Source: Microbulbifer guangxiensis
Lineage (GTDB): Bacteria > Pseudomonadota > Gammaproteobacteria > Pseudomonadales > Cellvibrionaceae
Direction of reading: 5' to 3'
DNA: 64,000 bases
NCBI RefSeq assembly: GCF_021729075.1
Contig: NZ_JAJSAQ010000002.1
Span: 310,001-374,000 of the forward strand
The position numbers were made by a program, and so were the translations under genes. The notes under the pieces are model-generated. The model did not search any database and was not told where the DNA came from. It saw only the letters and a list, made by a program, of their open reading frames with translations. Positions 27,898 through 36,270 of the stretch are shown piece by piece (position 1 is the first letter of the stretch; each line of letters opens with the position of its first letter).

Positions 27898-29220
27898 TTA
27901 ACTCCAGCTGCGCATCTTGTGGCCCTTGAGGGCATAGAACAGGATGAACAGGTAGCAAGGCAGCGCGACCCAGTAGCCGACCTGGGTGCTCTCCGCCACA
28001 TGGGCGAGCTTGCCGAAGGCCAGCGGAATAATCGCGCCGCCGGCAATACCCATGATCAGCAGTGCGGACCCCTGTGCGGTGAAGCGGCCCAGACCTTCCA
28101 GGGCCAGCGGCCAGATGGCAGGCCAGACCAGTGCGTGCGCGAGCCCCATCAGGGCAACGAAGGCCACGGTATTTGGTACCACCGGCACGCCGGTCCAGCC
28201 CCACAGGACGTCGGCAATCGCGGTGCTCTCCGCTGAGCCGTACAAAGCTCCAAAAACACACAGGCTGCCGGCGATGGCTGAGCCCAGCAGCGCCTGCTGC
28301 TGGCTGATAAAGCGCGGGATGCCGAACACACCGATCAGGTAACCGATCACCATGAATACCATGGTGTAGGAAGTGAGCGAGGCGTAATTGGCAAGGCCGA
28401 GTCGCTCACCGTAGAGACCGATGGTGTCACCGGCGATCACCTCCACACCGACGTAGGCAAACAGCGCCAGTGCACCCAGAACCACCTGCGGATACTGTAG
28501 GATGCCGGACTTCTCCTCGCTCTTGTCACTGGCCTCCTCCTCGATGTCCGGCAGACCGGACAGCTTGACCAGCCCGACCAGCAGGAACAGCAGTGCAGCC
28601 ATGTAGATATACGGCATGATCAGGCGATTGGAGACTTCCTCCAGCCTGGCTGCGCGCTCAGCGTCATCCAGCTGGCTGATAGCCTCGGTATTGAAGTCCG
28701 CCAGACCGGACAGCACCAGCGCGGTGAACACGATCGGGGCCAGCACCCCGGCGCCCTTGTTGATAATGCCCATCACCGCAATACGGGTAGCAGCACTTTC
28801 TGGCGGACCCACCTTCACCACGTAGGGGTTGGATGCCGTCTGCAGGATGGTCAGGCCGGCACCGAGGCCGAACAGGGCCAGCAGGAACACCGGATAGCTG
28901 CCCGTCTGTGCCGCCGGTATAAAGATCAGCGAAGCCACACCCATGATGCCGAGGCCGATCGCCATACCATCGCGGTAGCCGGTACGGCGCAGGATGTAGG
29001 ACATGGGCAGGGCCATTACCGTGTAGGCAATGTAGAAGGCAAAGGTCACGAACAGTGCCTGGAATTCGTTCAGCTCACAGAGGACTTTCAGGAACGGAAT
29101 CAGGGATCCATTCAACCAGGTCACAAATCCGAAAATAAAAAACAGCATACCGATAATGGCCATCGGCAGCAGGCTGCTTCTCGTTCTCGATTCACTTTGT
29201 TGCAGAACTGCAGTTTCCAT
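27898..29220 (-). CDS. nagP: FHS-family sugar/H+ symporter, probable N-acetylglucosamine permease NagP
   Basis: A 440-residue major-facilitator protein of the fucose-galactose-glucose-HexNAc (FHS) family with about 12 transmembrane helices. Family marks include FFIFGFVTWLNGSLIPFLK in helix 1 and ILQTASNPYV in helix 5. It is the last gene of nagK-nagB-nagA-nagP, 64 bp after nagA. The start at 29220 follows a good AAAGGTG ribosome site; the open frame to 29343 overlaps nagA and is rejected. N-acetylglucosamine specificity is inferred from the operon. Confidence 0.88.
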   Translation of the reverse strand: METAVLQQSESRTRSSLLPMAIIGMLFFIFGFVTWLNGSLIPFLKVLCELNEFQALFVTFAFYIAYTVMALPMSYILRRTGYRDGMAIGLGIMGVASLIFIPAAQTGSYPVFLLALFGLGAGLTILQTASNPYVVKVGPPESAATRIAVMGIINKGAGVLAPIVFTALVLSGLADFNTEAISQLDDAERAARLEEVSNRLIMPYIYMAALLFLLVGLVKLSGLPDIEEEASDKSEEKSGILQYPQVVLGALALFAYVGVEVIAGDTIGLYGERLGLANYASLTSYTMVFMVIGYLIGVFGIPRFISQQQALLGSAIAGSLCVFGALYGSAESTAIADVLWGWTGVPVVPNTVAFVALMGLAHALVWPAIWPLALEGLGRFTAQGSALLIMGIAGGAIIPLAFGKLAHVAESTQVGYWVALPCYLFILFYALKGHKMRSWS

Positions 29221-29284
29221 AGGAGCACCTTTATTATCGTTATCGTGGTCTTCGCCACGGTCTAAAAACCGGCAAGTGAAAGAC

Positions 29285-30412
29285 TCAGGCAGTAAACACT
29301 TCCCGGCCGGAAATCCAGGTCTTCTGAACCCGGAGTTCCTCATCCAGTAAAATCAGGTCGGCGCGGCCGCCTTCCTGAATGCGCCCGCCCGAATCACCCA
29401 GGAATTGCGCCGGGTACAGGGAGGCCATGCGCAGCGCCTCGAACAGCTCGACATCGCACCAGCGATGGATATTCCGCACTGCAGAAATCATATCCAGATG
29501 CGATCCCGCCAGCTCACCGGTGGTGGAAGTGAGCTTGTCCCCTTCCCTTGTCACCACCCGATCGAACAGCGGGAAGCTGGTCTCATCGCTGCCGACCAGC
29601 GACATGGCATCAGTGACCAGCATGATCTTGCCCCTTGGCTTGGCCTTGATGGCCAGCCGCATGGCTTCGGCACTTACATGGTGGCCGTCGGCAATCAGCC
29701 CGCACCAGGCCTGGTCACTGATCAGCGCCGTCCCCACCATACCCGGCTCGCGGGAATGCAGCGGCGACATGGCGTTATAAAGGTGGGTGAAACCGGTGGC
29801 ACCGGCCTCCAGGGCCGCCGCGGCGGTCGCACCATCGGCATTCGAGTGCCCGAGGCAGACCCGCACCCCCAGATCCACCAGCTTGCGGATATCGGCAACA
29901 GAGACATTTTCCGGGGCCAGGGTCACCATCTTGATGCCGAGGTCCTCACGGGCGTAGATGGCCAGCTCCTCATCGGTGAGCGGACGGATAAACCGCTCTT
30001 CGTGGGTGCCCTTCTTGGGAGCACTGAGGTGCGGCCCCTCGAAGTGCACACCCAGCACGCCGGGCACCGACTCCTTGATTCCCGCACTGACGGCATCTGC
30101 CGCCCGCTGCATGACGGCCACCTCATCGGTGATCAGGGTTGGCATAAAGCCCGTGGTGCCGAACTGCGCGTGCGCGCTGCTCATTTTTCCCAGCGCATTG
30201 ACGCTGGGATCGTTGTTGAACAGCGCCCCGCCACCACCATTGACCTGCACATCCACCAGCCCCGGCGCCACCAGTCCGTGCAGGCGTTGCGCATCCGCGG
30301 GCGCCTCATCTCCCAGCGAGGCGATGGTGCCATCGTCGGCGAGGGCAATGGTCACGTTCGTGCGAACATTCTCCCCATCAAAAAGCTGTTCGGCGATCAG
30401 GGTGCGGGCCAC
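29285..30412 (-). CDS. nagA: N-acetylglucosamine-6-phosphate deacetylase
   Basis: A 375-residue amidohydrolase that removes acetate from GlcNAc-6-phosphate. The metal ligand E125 lies in GVHFEGPHLS; LGHSNA (about 196), THLYNAMSPLHSREPG (about 215-230) and the catalytic Asp in LVTDAM (about 275) are all present. The N-terminal motif is DVQVNGGGG instead of DxHxNG, as in the single-metal NagA group. It is 22 bp behind nagB-II in the operon. Confidence 0.95.
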   Translation of the reverse strand: MARTLIAEQLFDGENVRTNVTIALADDGTIASLGDEAPADAQRLHGLVAPGLVDVQVNGGGGALFNNDPSVNALGKMSSAHAQFGTTGFMPTLITDEVAVMQRAADAVSAGIKESVPGVLGVHFEGPHLSAPKKGTHEERFIRPLTDEELAIYAREDLGIKMVTLAPENVSVADIRKLVDLGVRVCLGHSNADGATAAAALEAGATGFTHLYNAMSPLHSREPGMVGTALISDQAWCGLIADGHHVSAEAMRLAIKAKPRGKIMLVTDAMSLVGSDETSFPLFDRVVTREGDKLTSTTGELAGSHLDMISAVRNIHRWCDVELFEALRMASLYPAQFLGDSGGRIQEGGRADLILLDEELRVQKTWISGREVFTA

Positions 30413-30433
30413 GACTCTCTTCCTTGCCGGTTC

Positions 30434-31477
30434 TCAGACGGTCTGGGTGACTTTCTTGAGGCCGGCCGGCTCGTCCGGGTTGATCCCCCGGCTCACCGCC
30501 ACATGGGCCACATCGATATAAAAGCGCTGTAACAGAGCCAGCGGTGCCACGCGCGGGTGTACCCCCTTGCTCGGCACATGCAGGTTCACCAGGGTGCCGC
30601 CACGGCGGATGATGTCGGCGATCTGCTCACTATGGGCTTCGAAACTTTCGTCCTCGATAGGCACATTCACCACGGTGAGCTTCTGTTCTACCAGAGTCAC
30701 CGGTCCGTGCAGAAATTCCGCGCTGGAGAAAGATTCGGCGTGGATGTTGCAAACCTCTTTCAGTTTCAATGCCAGCTCGCGGGTAATGCCGTAACCCGGG
30801 CCACGGCCGAGTACCACCAGGTTTTTTACTGCCGCCAGGTCTTCCGGGCGCAGCTGCACATCGGATTCCACCGCCTCGCGCAGTGTCTCGGGCAACGCAT
30901 TTACCGCACTGAGCAGCTGCTCATCCCGGGTCCAGTTCGCCACCAACTGCAGCACGGCGGACAATGTGGCCAGGTAACTCTTGGTGGCCGCAACCGCCTT
31001 TTCCGGCCCAGCTTTCAGGGGCACCATCAGGTCGACGATCTCGCCGATGGGGGCGGACTCGTCGTTGACCAGAGCCACCACGTAGGCGCCGGCCTCCTTG
31101 GCCATGCGGGCCTGGGCGAGAATGTCCGGACTGCGGCCGGACTGGGAAATCACCAGCACCAGCGCACCCTCGAGCTTCAGCTTGCGGCCATACACACTGG
31201 AGACGGACGGCGCGGCGGCAAAGGTCGGCGTACCGGTCTCGATCTCGATCAGGTACTTGGCAAAAACGCCGGCGTGGTCGGACGAGCCGCGTCCAACGAT
31301 CATGACAAAGCGCGGCGGCTCGCGGCGCAGTCGCTCACCCAGCTCCGCCATGACAGCGGCGTTGTTCTGCAGTTGTTCCGCGATTCGCTCCGGTGCCTCG
31401 CGGGCTTCAGATTCCATCACCGTGGTAACCATCGTCTTTTCCACCTGTGTTACCTCAGCCGTATTTGCTGCACTCAT
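30434..31477 (-). CDS. nagB: Glucosamine-6-phosphate deaminase, SIS-domain type (NagB-II)
   Basis: A 347-residue protein with two SIS sugar-isomerase domains (about 45-185 and 205-335), resembling the isomerase half of GlmS without its glutaminase domain. Visible motifs are VGRGSSDHAG (about 62-71), ISQSGRSPDIL (about 110-120), ESFSSAEFLHGP (about 243-254) and a GlmS-like C-terminus LKKVTQTV. Members next to nagA convert GlcN-6-phosphate to fructose 6-phosphate and ammonia and replace the unrelated NagB-I. The true start may be Met16 or Met21. It is 21 bp behind nagK. Confidence 0.9.
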   Translation of the reverse strand: MSAANTAEVTQVEKTMVTTVMESEAREAPERIAEQLQNNAAVMAELGERLRREPPRFVMIVGRGSSDHAGVFAKYLIEIETGTPTFAAAPSVSSVYGRKLKLEGALVLVISQSGRSPDILAQARMAKEAGAYVVALVNDESAPIGEIVDLMVPLKAGPEKAVAATKSYLATLSAVLQLVANWTRDEQLLSAVNALPETLREAVESDVQLRPEDLAAVKNLVVLGRGPGYGITRELALKLKEVCNIHAESFSSAEFLHGPVTLVEQKLTVVNVPIEDESFEAHSEQIADIIRRGGTLVNLHVPSKGVHPRVAPLALLQRFYIDVAHVAVSRGINPDEPAGLKKVTQTV

Positions 31478-31498
31478 ATCACTCTCAATCGTTATCCG

Positions 31499-32446
31499 TT
31501 AACCAAACAGGGCGCTGCTGCCCGACTTCTTGGCAGCGTCCTTCGCGTTGCCGGCCTCGCGGGCCAGAGACTGTTCGGCGAAATACACACAGCCGATCTC
31601 CGGCGGGTCCTGCGGATCCGTCAGGCGCTCTACCACATGAGGAGCCAGCCAGGGACGCAGGCGCGGGGCGAGACCACCGATCATCGAGAGTCGTGGCGGT
31701 TTCTGTTCCAGCAACTTGTCCGCCAGATCGCTGATATAGGACGCGCCGTCGCGAACAATGGCAACCGCTACCGGGTCGCCCGACTCGGCGCACTCGATCA
31801 CCGGTACGGCCATTCGTGCGTAATGACTGGAGGATTTGCCACCAATCTTCTCGAATACTTCATTGGCATCGGTGGCATCCAGGGCCTGCAACAATGCCCC
31901 TTTCAGGCGGGAGTCCTCGGCGAGACCATCGAGCGCCATCAGCAGGTACTTGATCGCCTCCATGCCCATCCAGGCGCCACTGCCCTTGTCCCCGTGGGGG
32001 AAACCGTGGCCGCCCACGAGCAGGCTGCGACCGTTCACCCAGGAGTAACCACAGGAACCGGTACCGGCAATGATCACCGCACCGTCCCCGCCGCGATGCG
32101 CGCCAAGACAGGCGGAGTGCTGATCCGTTGTGAGGTACATTTTCTTGAAGGGGTGCGCCCAGGAATCCATCTCGTGGTACAGGCGCGGCATATTGACGCC
32201 CGCAAGGCCCACACCCGCCACCAGATCACCGAGAGTTTCCGGCGGCAGCCCGGCATCGGCCAGGGCCAGTGCGGCAGAGCGCACGATGGAGTCGATTGTC
32301 TGGGCGTAACCGTGAAGAGGGTTGGCAGGGCCGGCCACTCCGGTGCCGAGTACACGATGGGCGGCATCTACAACAGAGGCGCGACACTTGCTGCCGCCAC
32401 CATCGATGCCAATGTAAAGGGTATCCCTGTCTCTCAAAGCAACCAT
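31499..32446 (-). CDS. nagK: N-acetylglucosamine kinase, BadF/BadG/BcrA/BcrD ATPase family
   Basis: A 315-residue ASKHA-fold kinase. The phosphate-1 loop is YIGIDGGGSKCRASV (about 11-25), the central GTGSCGYSW (about 128-136) and the adenosine motif SMIGGLAPRLRPWL (about 253-266) complete the nucleotide site. It would phosphorylate GlcNAc after NagP import, providing the substrate of NagA. It is the first gene of the operon and has a perfect copy of the NagR-type operator about 130 bp upstream. Confidence 0.88.
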   Translation of the reverse strand: MVALRDRDTLYIGIDGGGSKCRASVVDAAHRVLGTGVAGPANPLHGYAQTIDSIVRSAALALADAGLPPETLGDLVAGVGLAGVNMPRLYHEMDSWAHPFKKMYLTTDQHSACLGAHRGGDGAVIIAGTGSCGYSWVNGRSLLVGGHGFPHGDKGSGAWMGMEAIKYLLMALDGLAEDSRLKGALLQALDATDANEVFEKIGGKSSSHYARMAVPVIECAESGDPVAVAIVRDGASYISDLADKLLEQKPPRLSMIGGLAPRLRPWLAPHVVERLTDPQDPPEIGCVYFAEQSLAREAGNAKDAAKKSGSSALFG

Positions 32447-32574
32447 CTGAACCGGCCTCTAAGATTTTCTATTGTTATGTGTCCGTGCCGGGCTTCCCAA
32501 CATTTCCCCCGGGGGAAGCGCGGCTGACGCATTGAGGGCGCCAGTGCGAATATACGGGAATACTACAGGAGGGA

Positions 32575-32588
32575 TGACAGCGTTGTCA
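32575..32588. promoter_or_regulatory. Probable NagR operator in the nagK promoter
   Basis: TGACAGCGTTGTCA, the exact reverse complement of the operator at 26448-26461. On the leftward strand its edge forms ATGACA, which with TAGTAT 18 bp further resembles a -35/-10 pair, so binding would block the promoter of nagK-nagB-nagA-nagP. Confidence 0.72.
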
Positions 32589-33188
32589 TCCCGTTTCTTA
32601 GAAAAAGCCCGCAGAAAAACGCATGGCGCCCGATCCTTGCACAGAATTCGTACAAACCCGGAGCAATCCCCTGCAGTATAGCGGCTCGCCGTCGAGCGAT
32701 TGACCGCCGGAAATCTATCACCGCTCCTGCGACAACCGCCTTTCGCCCTCCCGCTCAAACAACCCGCGATTGCACAATAACTACCATCACTACATAAGAC
32801 CCTCCTGCAATGAAGCACACGCCAGCCGGTCGGCAACCGCTGGGCCATCACAGGCACGGCAAATCGGAACCGGAGCAGGACAGCCTCGCACTAAAGGAAC
32901 CGGGCGGCCTTGCAAATTTTATCGGGGAGTCAAAGCAGTCCCCGAAGCTGACGCAGGAAAAATTCCCCGGTCGCAAGTCTAAGGAAAAACAGTTGGGTGG
33001 AGGTCTGGATCGACAGCAGCGTCGTAGAGAGTCAATAAGCGAAAGAAAGAGGTCGGCTCACGACTGAACCCGGCCGCCTCGCCGACGTCTATATTTGTGA
33101 GGAACGGACAGTAATTTATTGGCGCGCCGCTCATCATTGGCTGAAAGAGACGATAAGCAGAGCGTTCACGCCAGGCAGGGCAAGCTCG
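32589..33188. other. Intergenic region without a recognised gene
   Basis: About 600 bp between the nagK promoter and the DUF6279 gene. Short open frames exist (for example 32810-33067, plus strand, 85 codons, Lys/Gly/Gln-rich), but none has a convincing ribosome site or family resemblance. The promoter of the DUF6279 gene should lie near the right end. Confidence 0.5.
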
Positions 33189-34079
33189 ATGGCCGCTCAA
33201 ACCATCCACGACACAACCGGGCGTATTGTTTGCGACATCAGCCGTGCCACGCGGCTCGTGGTGGCCCTGTTCTGCCTTCTGACGCTCACCAGCTGCTCCA
33301 GTATCCAGTTTGCCTACAACCAGCTGGATACCTGGCTGCGCTGGCGGCTGGACGACTATGTGGATCTTAATGGCGGCCAGAAAAACCAACTCACCACGTC
33401 ACTGGAAAGCTTTCACCGCTGGCATCGCCAGACCCAGCTGCCGCGCTACGCAGAATTCCTCGATGAACTGGCCTACGAAGCCTCCAATGGCGACCTCGAA
33501 TCGGTTTCCCTCCCCGCAATCGAAGAGGACCTGAGCCAGTTCTGGGACACCAGCAGTAACCAGCTCTACCGCCAACTCCTGCCACTGGCCGCCCAGTTGA
33601 CGCCGGCACAGATTGACGAGCTGGAGCAGTCGATGCTGGAAAAACGCATGGAGTCGCTGGAAAAGTGGCAGCGTTCACCAGAGAAGGTTCGCGAGCGCCG
33701 CAACAAGCGTATCCGCAAGCAGAGCCAGCGTTGGCTCGGCTCAGTCAATGGGCGACAGGAACAGCTCATTGCCGCGTTCGTCGACCAGGTTGCCTACAAC
33801 CCCCTGCTCCGCGACCAGCAACGCCAGATATGGCAGGCCCGCTTTATCTCGGTACTGCGGGAGAAACCCGAAGGCTATCAGCAGCACCTGCTGGACTTGA
33901 TGCATAACCCGGAACAACTCTGGTCGGAGGATTATCGCCGCATGCAGGCAGAACGCCGGGAGCAGGCCATGAGGCTGAGCCGCGAGCTGCTGGCCAGCAC
34001 CACCCCCGAACAACGCCGCCATCTGACCGAGACCCTGCGCGACTATGCCAGTGATTTCCGCACCCTGGCCCAGCGCTGA
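33189..34079 (+). CDS. DUF6279-type lipoprotein
   Basis: A 296-residue lipoprotein with a signal sequence ending LLTLTSC (C36), followed by the family opening SSIQFAYNQLDTWLRWRLDDYVDLN and a wholly helical, Arg/Gln/Glu-rich body. The family is common in marine gammaproteobacteria and has no known function. It is monocistronic or weakly linked to the aminotransferase 114 bp downstream. No catalytic motif is visible. Confidence 0.82.
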   Translation: MAAQTIHDTTGRIVCDISRATRLVVALFCLLTLTSCSSIQFAYNQLDTWLRWRLDDYVDLNGGQKNQLTTSLESFHRWHRQTQLPRYAEFLDELAYEASNGDLESVSLPAIEEDLSQFWDTSSNQLYRQLLPLAAQLTPAQIDELEQSMLEKRMESLEKWQRSPEKVRERRNKRIRKQSQRWLGSVNGRQEQLIAAFVDQVAYNPLLRDQQRQIWQARFISVLREKPEGYQQHLLDLMHNPEQLWSEDYRRMQAERREQAMRLSRELLASTTPEQRRHLTETLRDYASDFRTLAQR

Positions 34080-34193
34080 GTACAGCTCCTCCTGACTTTC
34101 CTGACCTCCAGCTGCTTTTCCCGTTATCCGCTGGCGAGTCTCCACGGCGGCTGATAAGCTCGCCGCTTCCATTTAGCCAAGCGAGGAAAACCC

Positions 34194-35465
34194 GTGCGTA
34201 TCGACTCCGCCACCCGAGATCAGTTACAGGCGTGGGAAAAAGAATTGGGCGCGCAATACCAGCGCATCTGCCAACACGAGCTCAACCTGGACATCACCCG
34301 CGGTAAACCTTCCGCGGATCAGCTGAGCCTGTCCGATAAACTCGACGGCAGCCTGAATGGTGATTACCGCGCAGGCGACGGAACCGATACACGCAACTAC
34401 GGTGGCCTGGAGGGCCTGATCTGCGCCCGCGAAATGGGCGCCGATATCCTCCAGGTGCCGACCAACGAGGTTATCGCTGGCGGTAACAGTTCCCTGACCC
34501 TGATGTACCACGCCGTCCTCACCGGCTACCTGTTCGGCTTTGCCGGCAATACACCCTGGCGTGACATGAAGGCGCCCAAGTTCCTGTGCCCGGTTCCCGG
34601 CTATGACCGCCACTTTGCCATCTGTGAACAGCTGGGCATTGGCATGGTCAACGTTCCCATGACCGCCACCGGTCCGGACATGGGCGCTGCGGAGCGCCTG
34701 GTTGAGGAGGACCAGGAAATCATCGGCATGTGGTGTGTGCCGAAGTTCTCCAACCCCACCGGCGTCACCTACGATCAGGAGACCGTCGAGCGACTGTCTC
34801 GCCTTGGCCGGATTGCCAATCCCGGTTTCCGCATTTTCTGGGACAACGCCTACGCCATCCACGATCTCGGACAGCAGGTCAACCTGCCAAACATCCGTAC
34901 GGCAACAGTCGAGAACGACACTGTAGACTCAGTGCTGCAGTTTGCGTCCACTTCCAAGGTCACCCATGCGGGCTCCGGGGTCGCTTATGTCAGTGCCAGC
35001 CCGGCCAACCTGGCCTCACTCAAGCAGCAGATGCAGGCCATGACCATCGGCCCGGACAAGGTGAACCAGCTGCGCCACTCGCGCCTGTTCCCCGAGTTCT
35101 CCATGCTGAAGGACCATATGAAAAAGCATGCCGGGATCCTGCAGCCGAAGTTCGCCTGTGTGCTCAAGCACCTGGACGACGCCTTTGGCGATTCCGATCT
35201 CGGTACGTGGGAAGAGCCCAGGGGGGGTTACTTCGTGTCCTTTGACACCCGCCCGGGCTGCGCCAGGGCCGTCGTAGAGCTGGCGGCAGGCGCCGGCGTG
35301 AAACTGACCCCGGCCGGAGCCACCTTCCCCTACGGCAAGGACCCGGAAGACTGCAATATCCGCATTGCACCGAGCTTCCCGCCGCTGGAAGAGCTGGACA
35401 CGGCCATGTCTGTCTTCGTGCTCTGTGTGAAACTGGCTAGCGTGCGCAAAGCGCTGGAAGCCTAG
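34194..35465 (+). CDS. PLP-dependent aminotransferase, aspartate aminotransferase-like (class I subgroup 1c)
   Basis: A 423-residue fold-type I PLP enzyme. The N-terminal LDITRGKPSADQLSLS and YGGLEGL segments place it in the unusual AspC-like group first seen as MocR-independent aspartate aminotransferases. NPTGVTYD (about 187-194), the cofactor Asp in FWDNAYAIHD and the Schiff-base lysine in STSKVTHAGSG (about 256-266) are present. Aspartate/2-oxoglutarate transamination is the likely activity. It starts at GTG 34194 after a GCGAGGAAA ribosome site. Confidence 0.87.
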   Translation: MRIDSATRDQLQAWEKELGAQYQRICQHELNLDITRGKPSADQLSLSDKLDGSLNGDYRAGDGTDTRNYGGLEGLICAREMGADILQVPTNEVIAGGNSSLTLMYHAVLTGYLFGFAGNTPWRDMKAPKFLCPVPGYDRHFAICEQLGIGMVNVPMTATGPDMGAAERLVEEDQEIIGMWCVPKFSNPTGVTYDQETVERLSRLGRIANPGFRIFWDNAYAIHDLGQQVNLPNIRTATVENDTVDSVLQFASTSKVTHAGSGVAYVSASPANLASLKQQMQAMTIGPDKVNQLRHSRLFPEFSMLKDHMKKHAGILQPKFACVLKHLDDAFGDSDLGTWEEPRGGYFVSFDTRPGCARAVVELAAGAGVKLTPAGATFPYGKDPEDCNIRIAPSFPPLEELDTAMSVFVLCVKLASVRKALEA

Positions 35466-35577
35466 CCACCCTGGGACCCGGTGGCTCCAGACCACCGGTT
35501 CCGGGTTTTCGAAAACGCACAAAGCCATCCCCGTAGCTCTGTCGGTGCCGTCCCCGGCACCGACAATTCACACTACC

Positions 35578-35605
35578 CGTCCTCTCCCTCTCCCTCTCCC
35601 TCTCT
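35578..35605 (+). repeat. (CCCTCT)n microsatellite before the GNAT gene
   Basis: About four perfect tandem copies of a 6-bp unit, 62 bp before the acetyltransferase start. Such hexamer arrays can change length by slippage; here it is outside the chosen coding start and would affect spacing only. Confidence 0.85.
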
Positions 35606-35666
35606 TACCAGCACAACATTTGCGTTGCTAAAATCACAGATCACGCTGTCCACCTGGCGCAAAGAG

Positions 35667-36191
35667 ATGTTCAAGCTCGATACCCCGCGACTGGTCCTTC
35701 GCGAGATGACAGAAGACGACGCCCCGCTGATGCTCGCGGTACTGAACGACCCGGACTTCCTGCGCAACGTGGGCGATCGCGGTGTGCGTACCGAGGACGA
35801 TGCGCGCCGCTATATCGTCGATGGCCCCATTGCTGCCTACAAACGCCAGAATTTCGGCATGTACAAGGTGGAGTTGAAAGATGGTTCGCCCATCGGCCTG
35901 TGTGGACTGGTCAAGCGCGACGGCCTGGATGACGTGGATATCGGCTTCGCCCTGCTGCCGGATTACCGCAGCCAGGGCTACGCGCTGGAAGCAGCCGAGG
36001 CAGTGATGCAGTTCGCCCGGGAGAGTGTCGGTCTCCGACGGATAGTGGCCATTGCCCAGCCGGCCAACCTGCCGTCCGTGCAACTGCTGGAAAAGCTCGG
36101 CATGCAGCAGGAGCGCAAGCTCAGGCTGCCCAACGACGACGAGGAGCTGTTACTGATGGCCTGGGATTCCGATAGATCCACCAGTAGCTGA
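35667..36191 (+). CDS. GNAT-family N-acetyltransferase (RimJ/RimL type)
   Basis: A 174-residue acetyl-CoA-dependent acetyltransferase. It opens with LDTPRLVLREMTEDDAP, typical of RimJ/RimL-like members, has the acetyl-CoA loop LLPDYRSQGYALEAAEAV (about 92-109) and ends with NLPSVQLLEKLGM. The frame extends to 35481 through the microsatellite, but the ATG at 35667 with AAAGAG directly before it fits the family start. The substrate (protein N-terminus or small molecule) is unknown. Confidence 0.88.
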   Translation: MFKLDTPRLVLREMTEDDAPLMLAVLNDPDFLRNVGDRGVRTEDDARRYIVDGPIAAYKRQNFGMYKVELKDGSPIGLCGLVKRDGLDDVDIGFALLPDYRSQGYALEAAEAVMQFARESVGLRRIVAIAQPANLPSVQLLEKLGMQQERKLRLPNDDEELLLMAWDSDRSTSS

Positions 36192-36270
36192 GCGGATGCA
36201 AAGCAGCCCCGCAACTGCAGGGCCACAACGATTACTGATCAGGACTGGCGATCAATCCAGACTTTGCCAG

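Noticed and set aside
32810-33067. Small basic protein of 85 codons between nagK and the DUF6279 gene
   Set aside because: No clear ribosome site, no resemblance to a family and low-complexity composition; listed only as part of the intergenic region.
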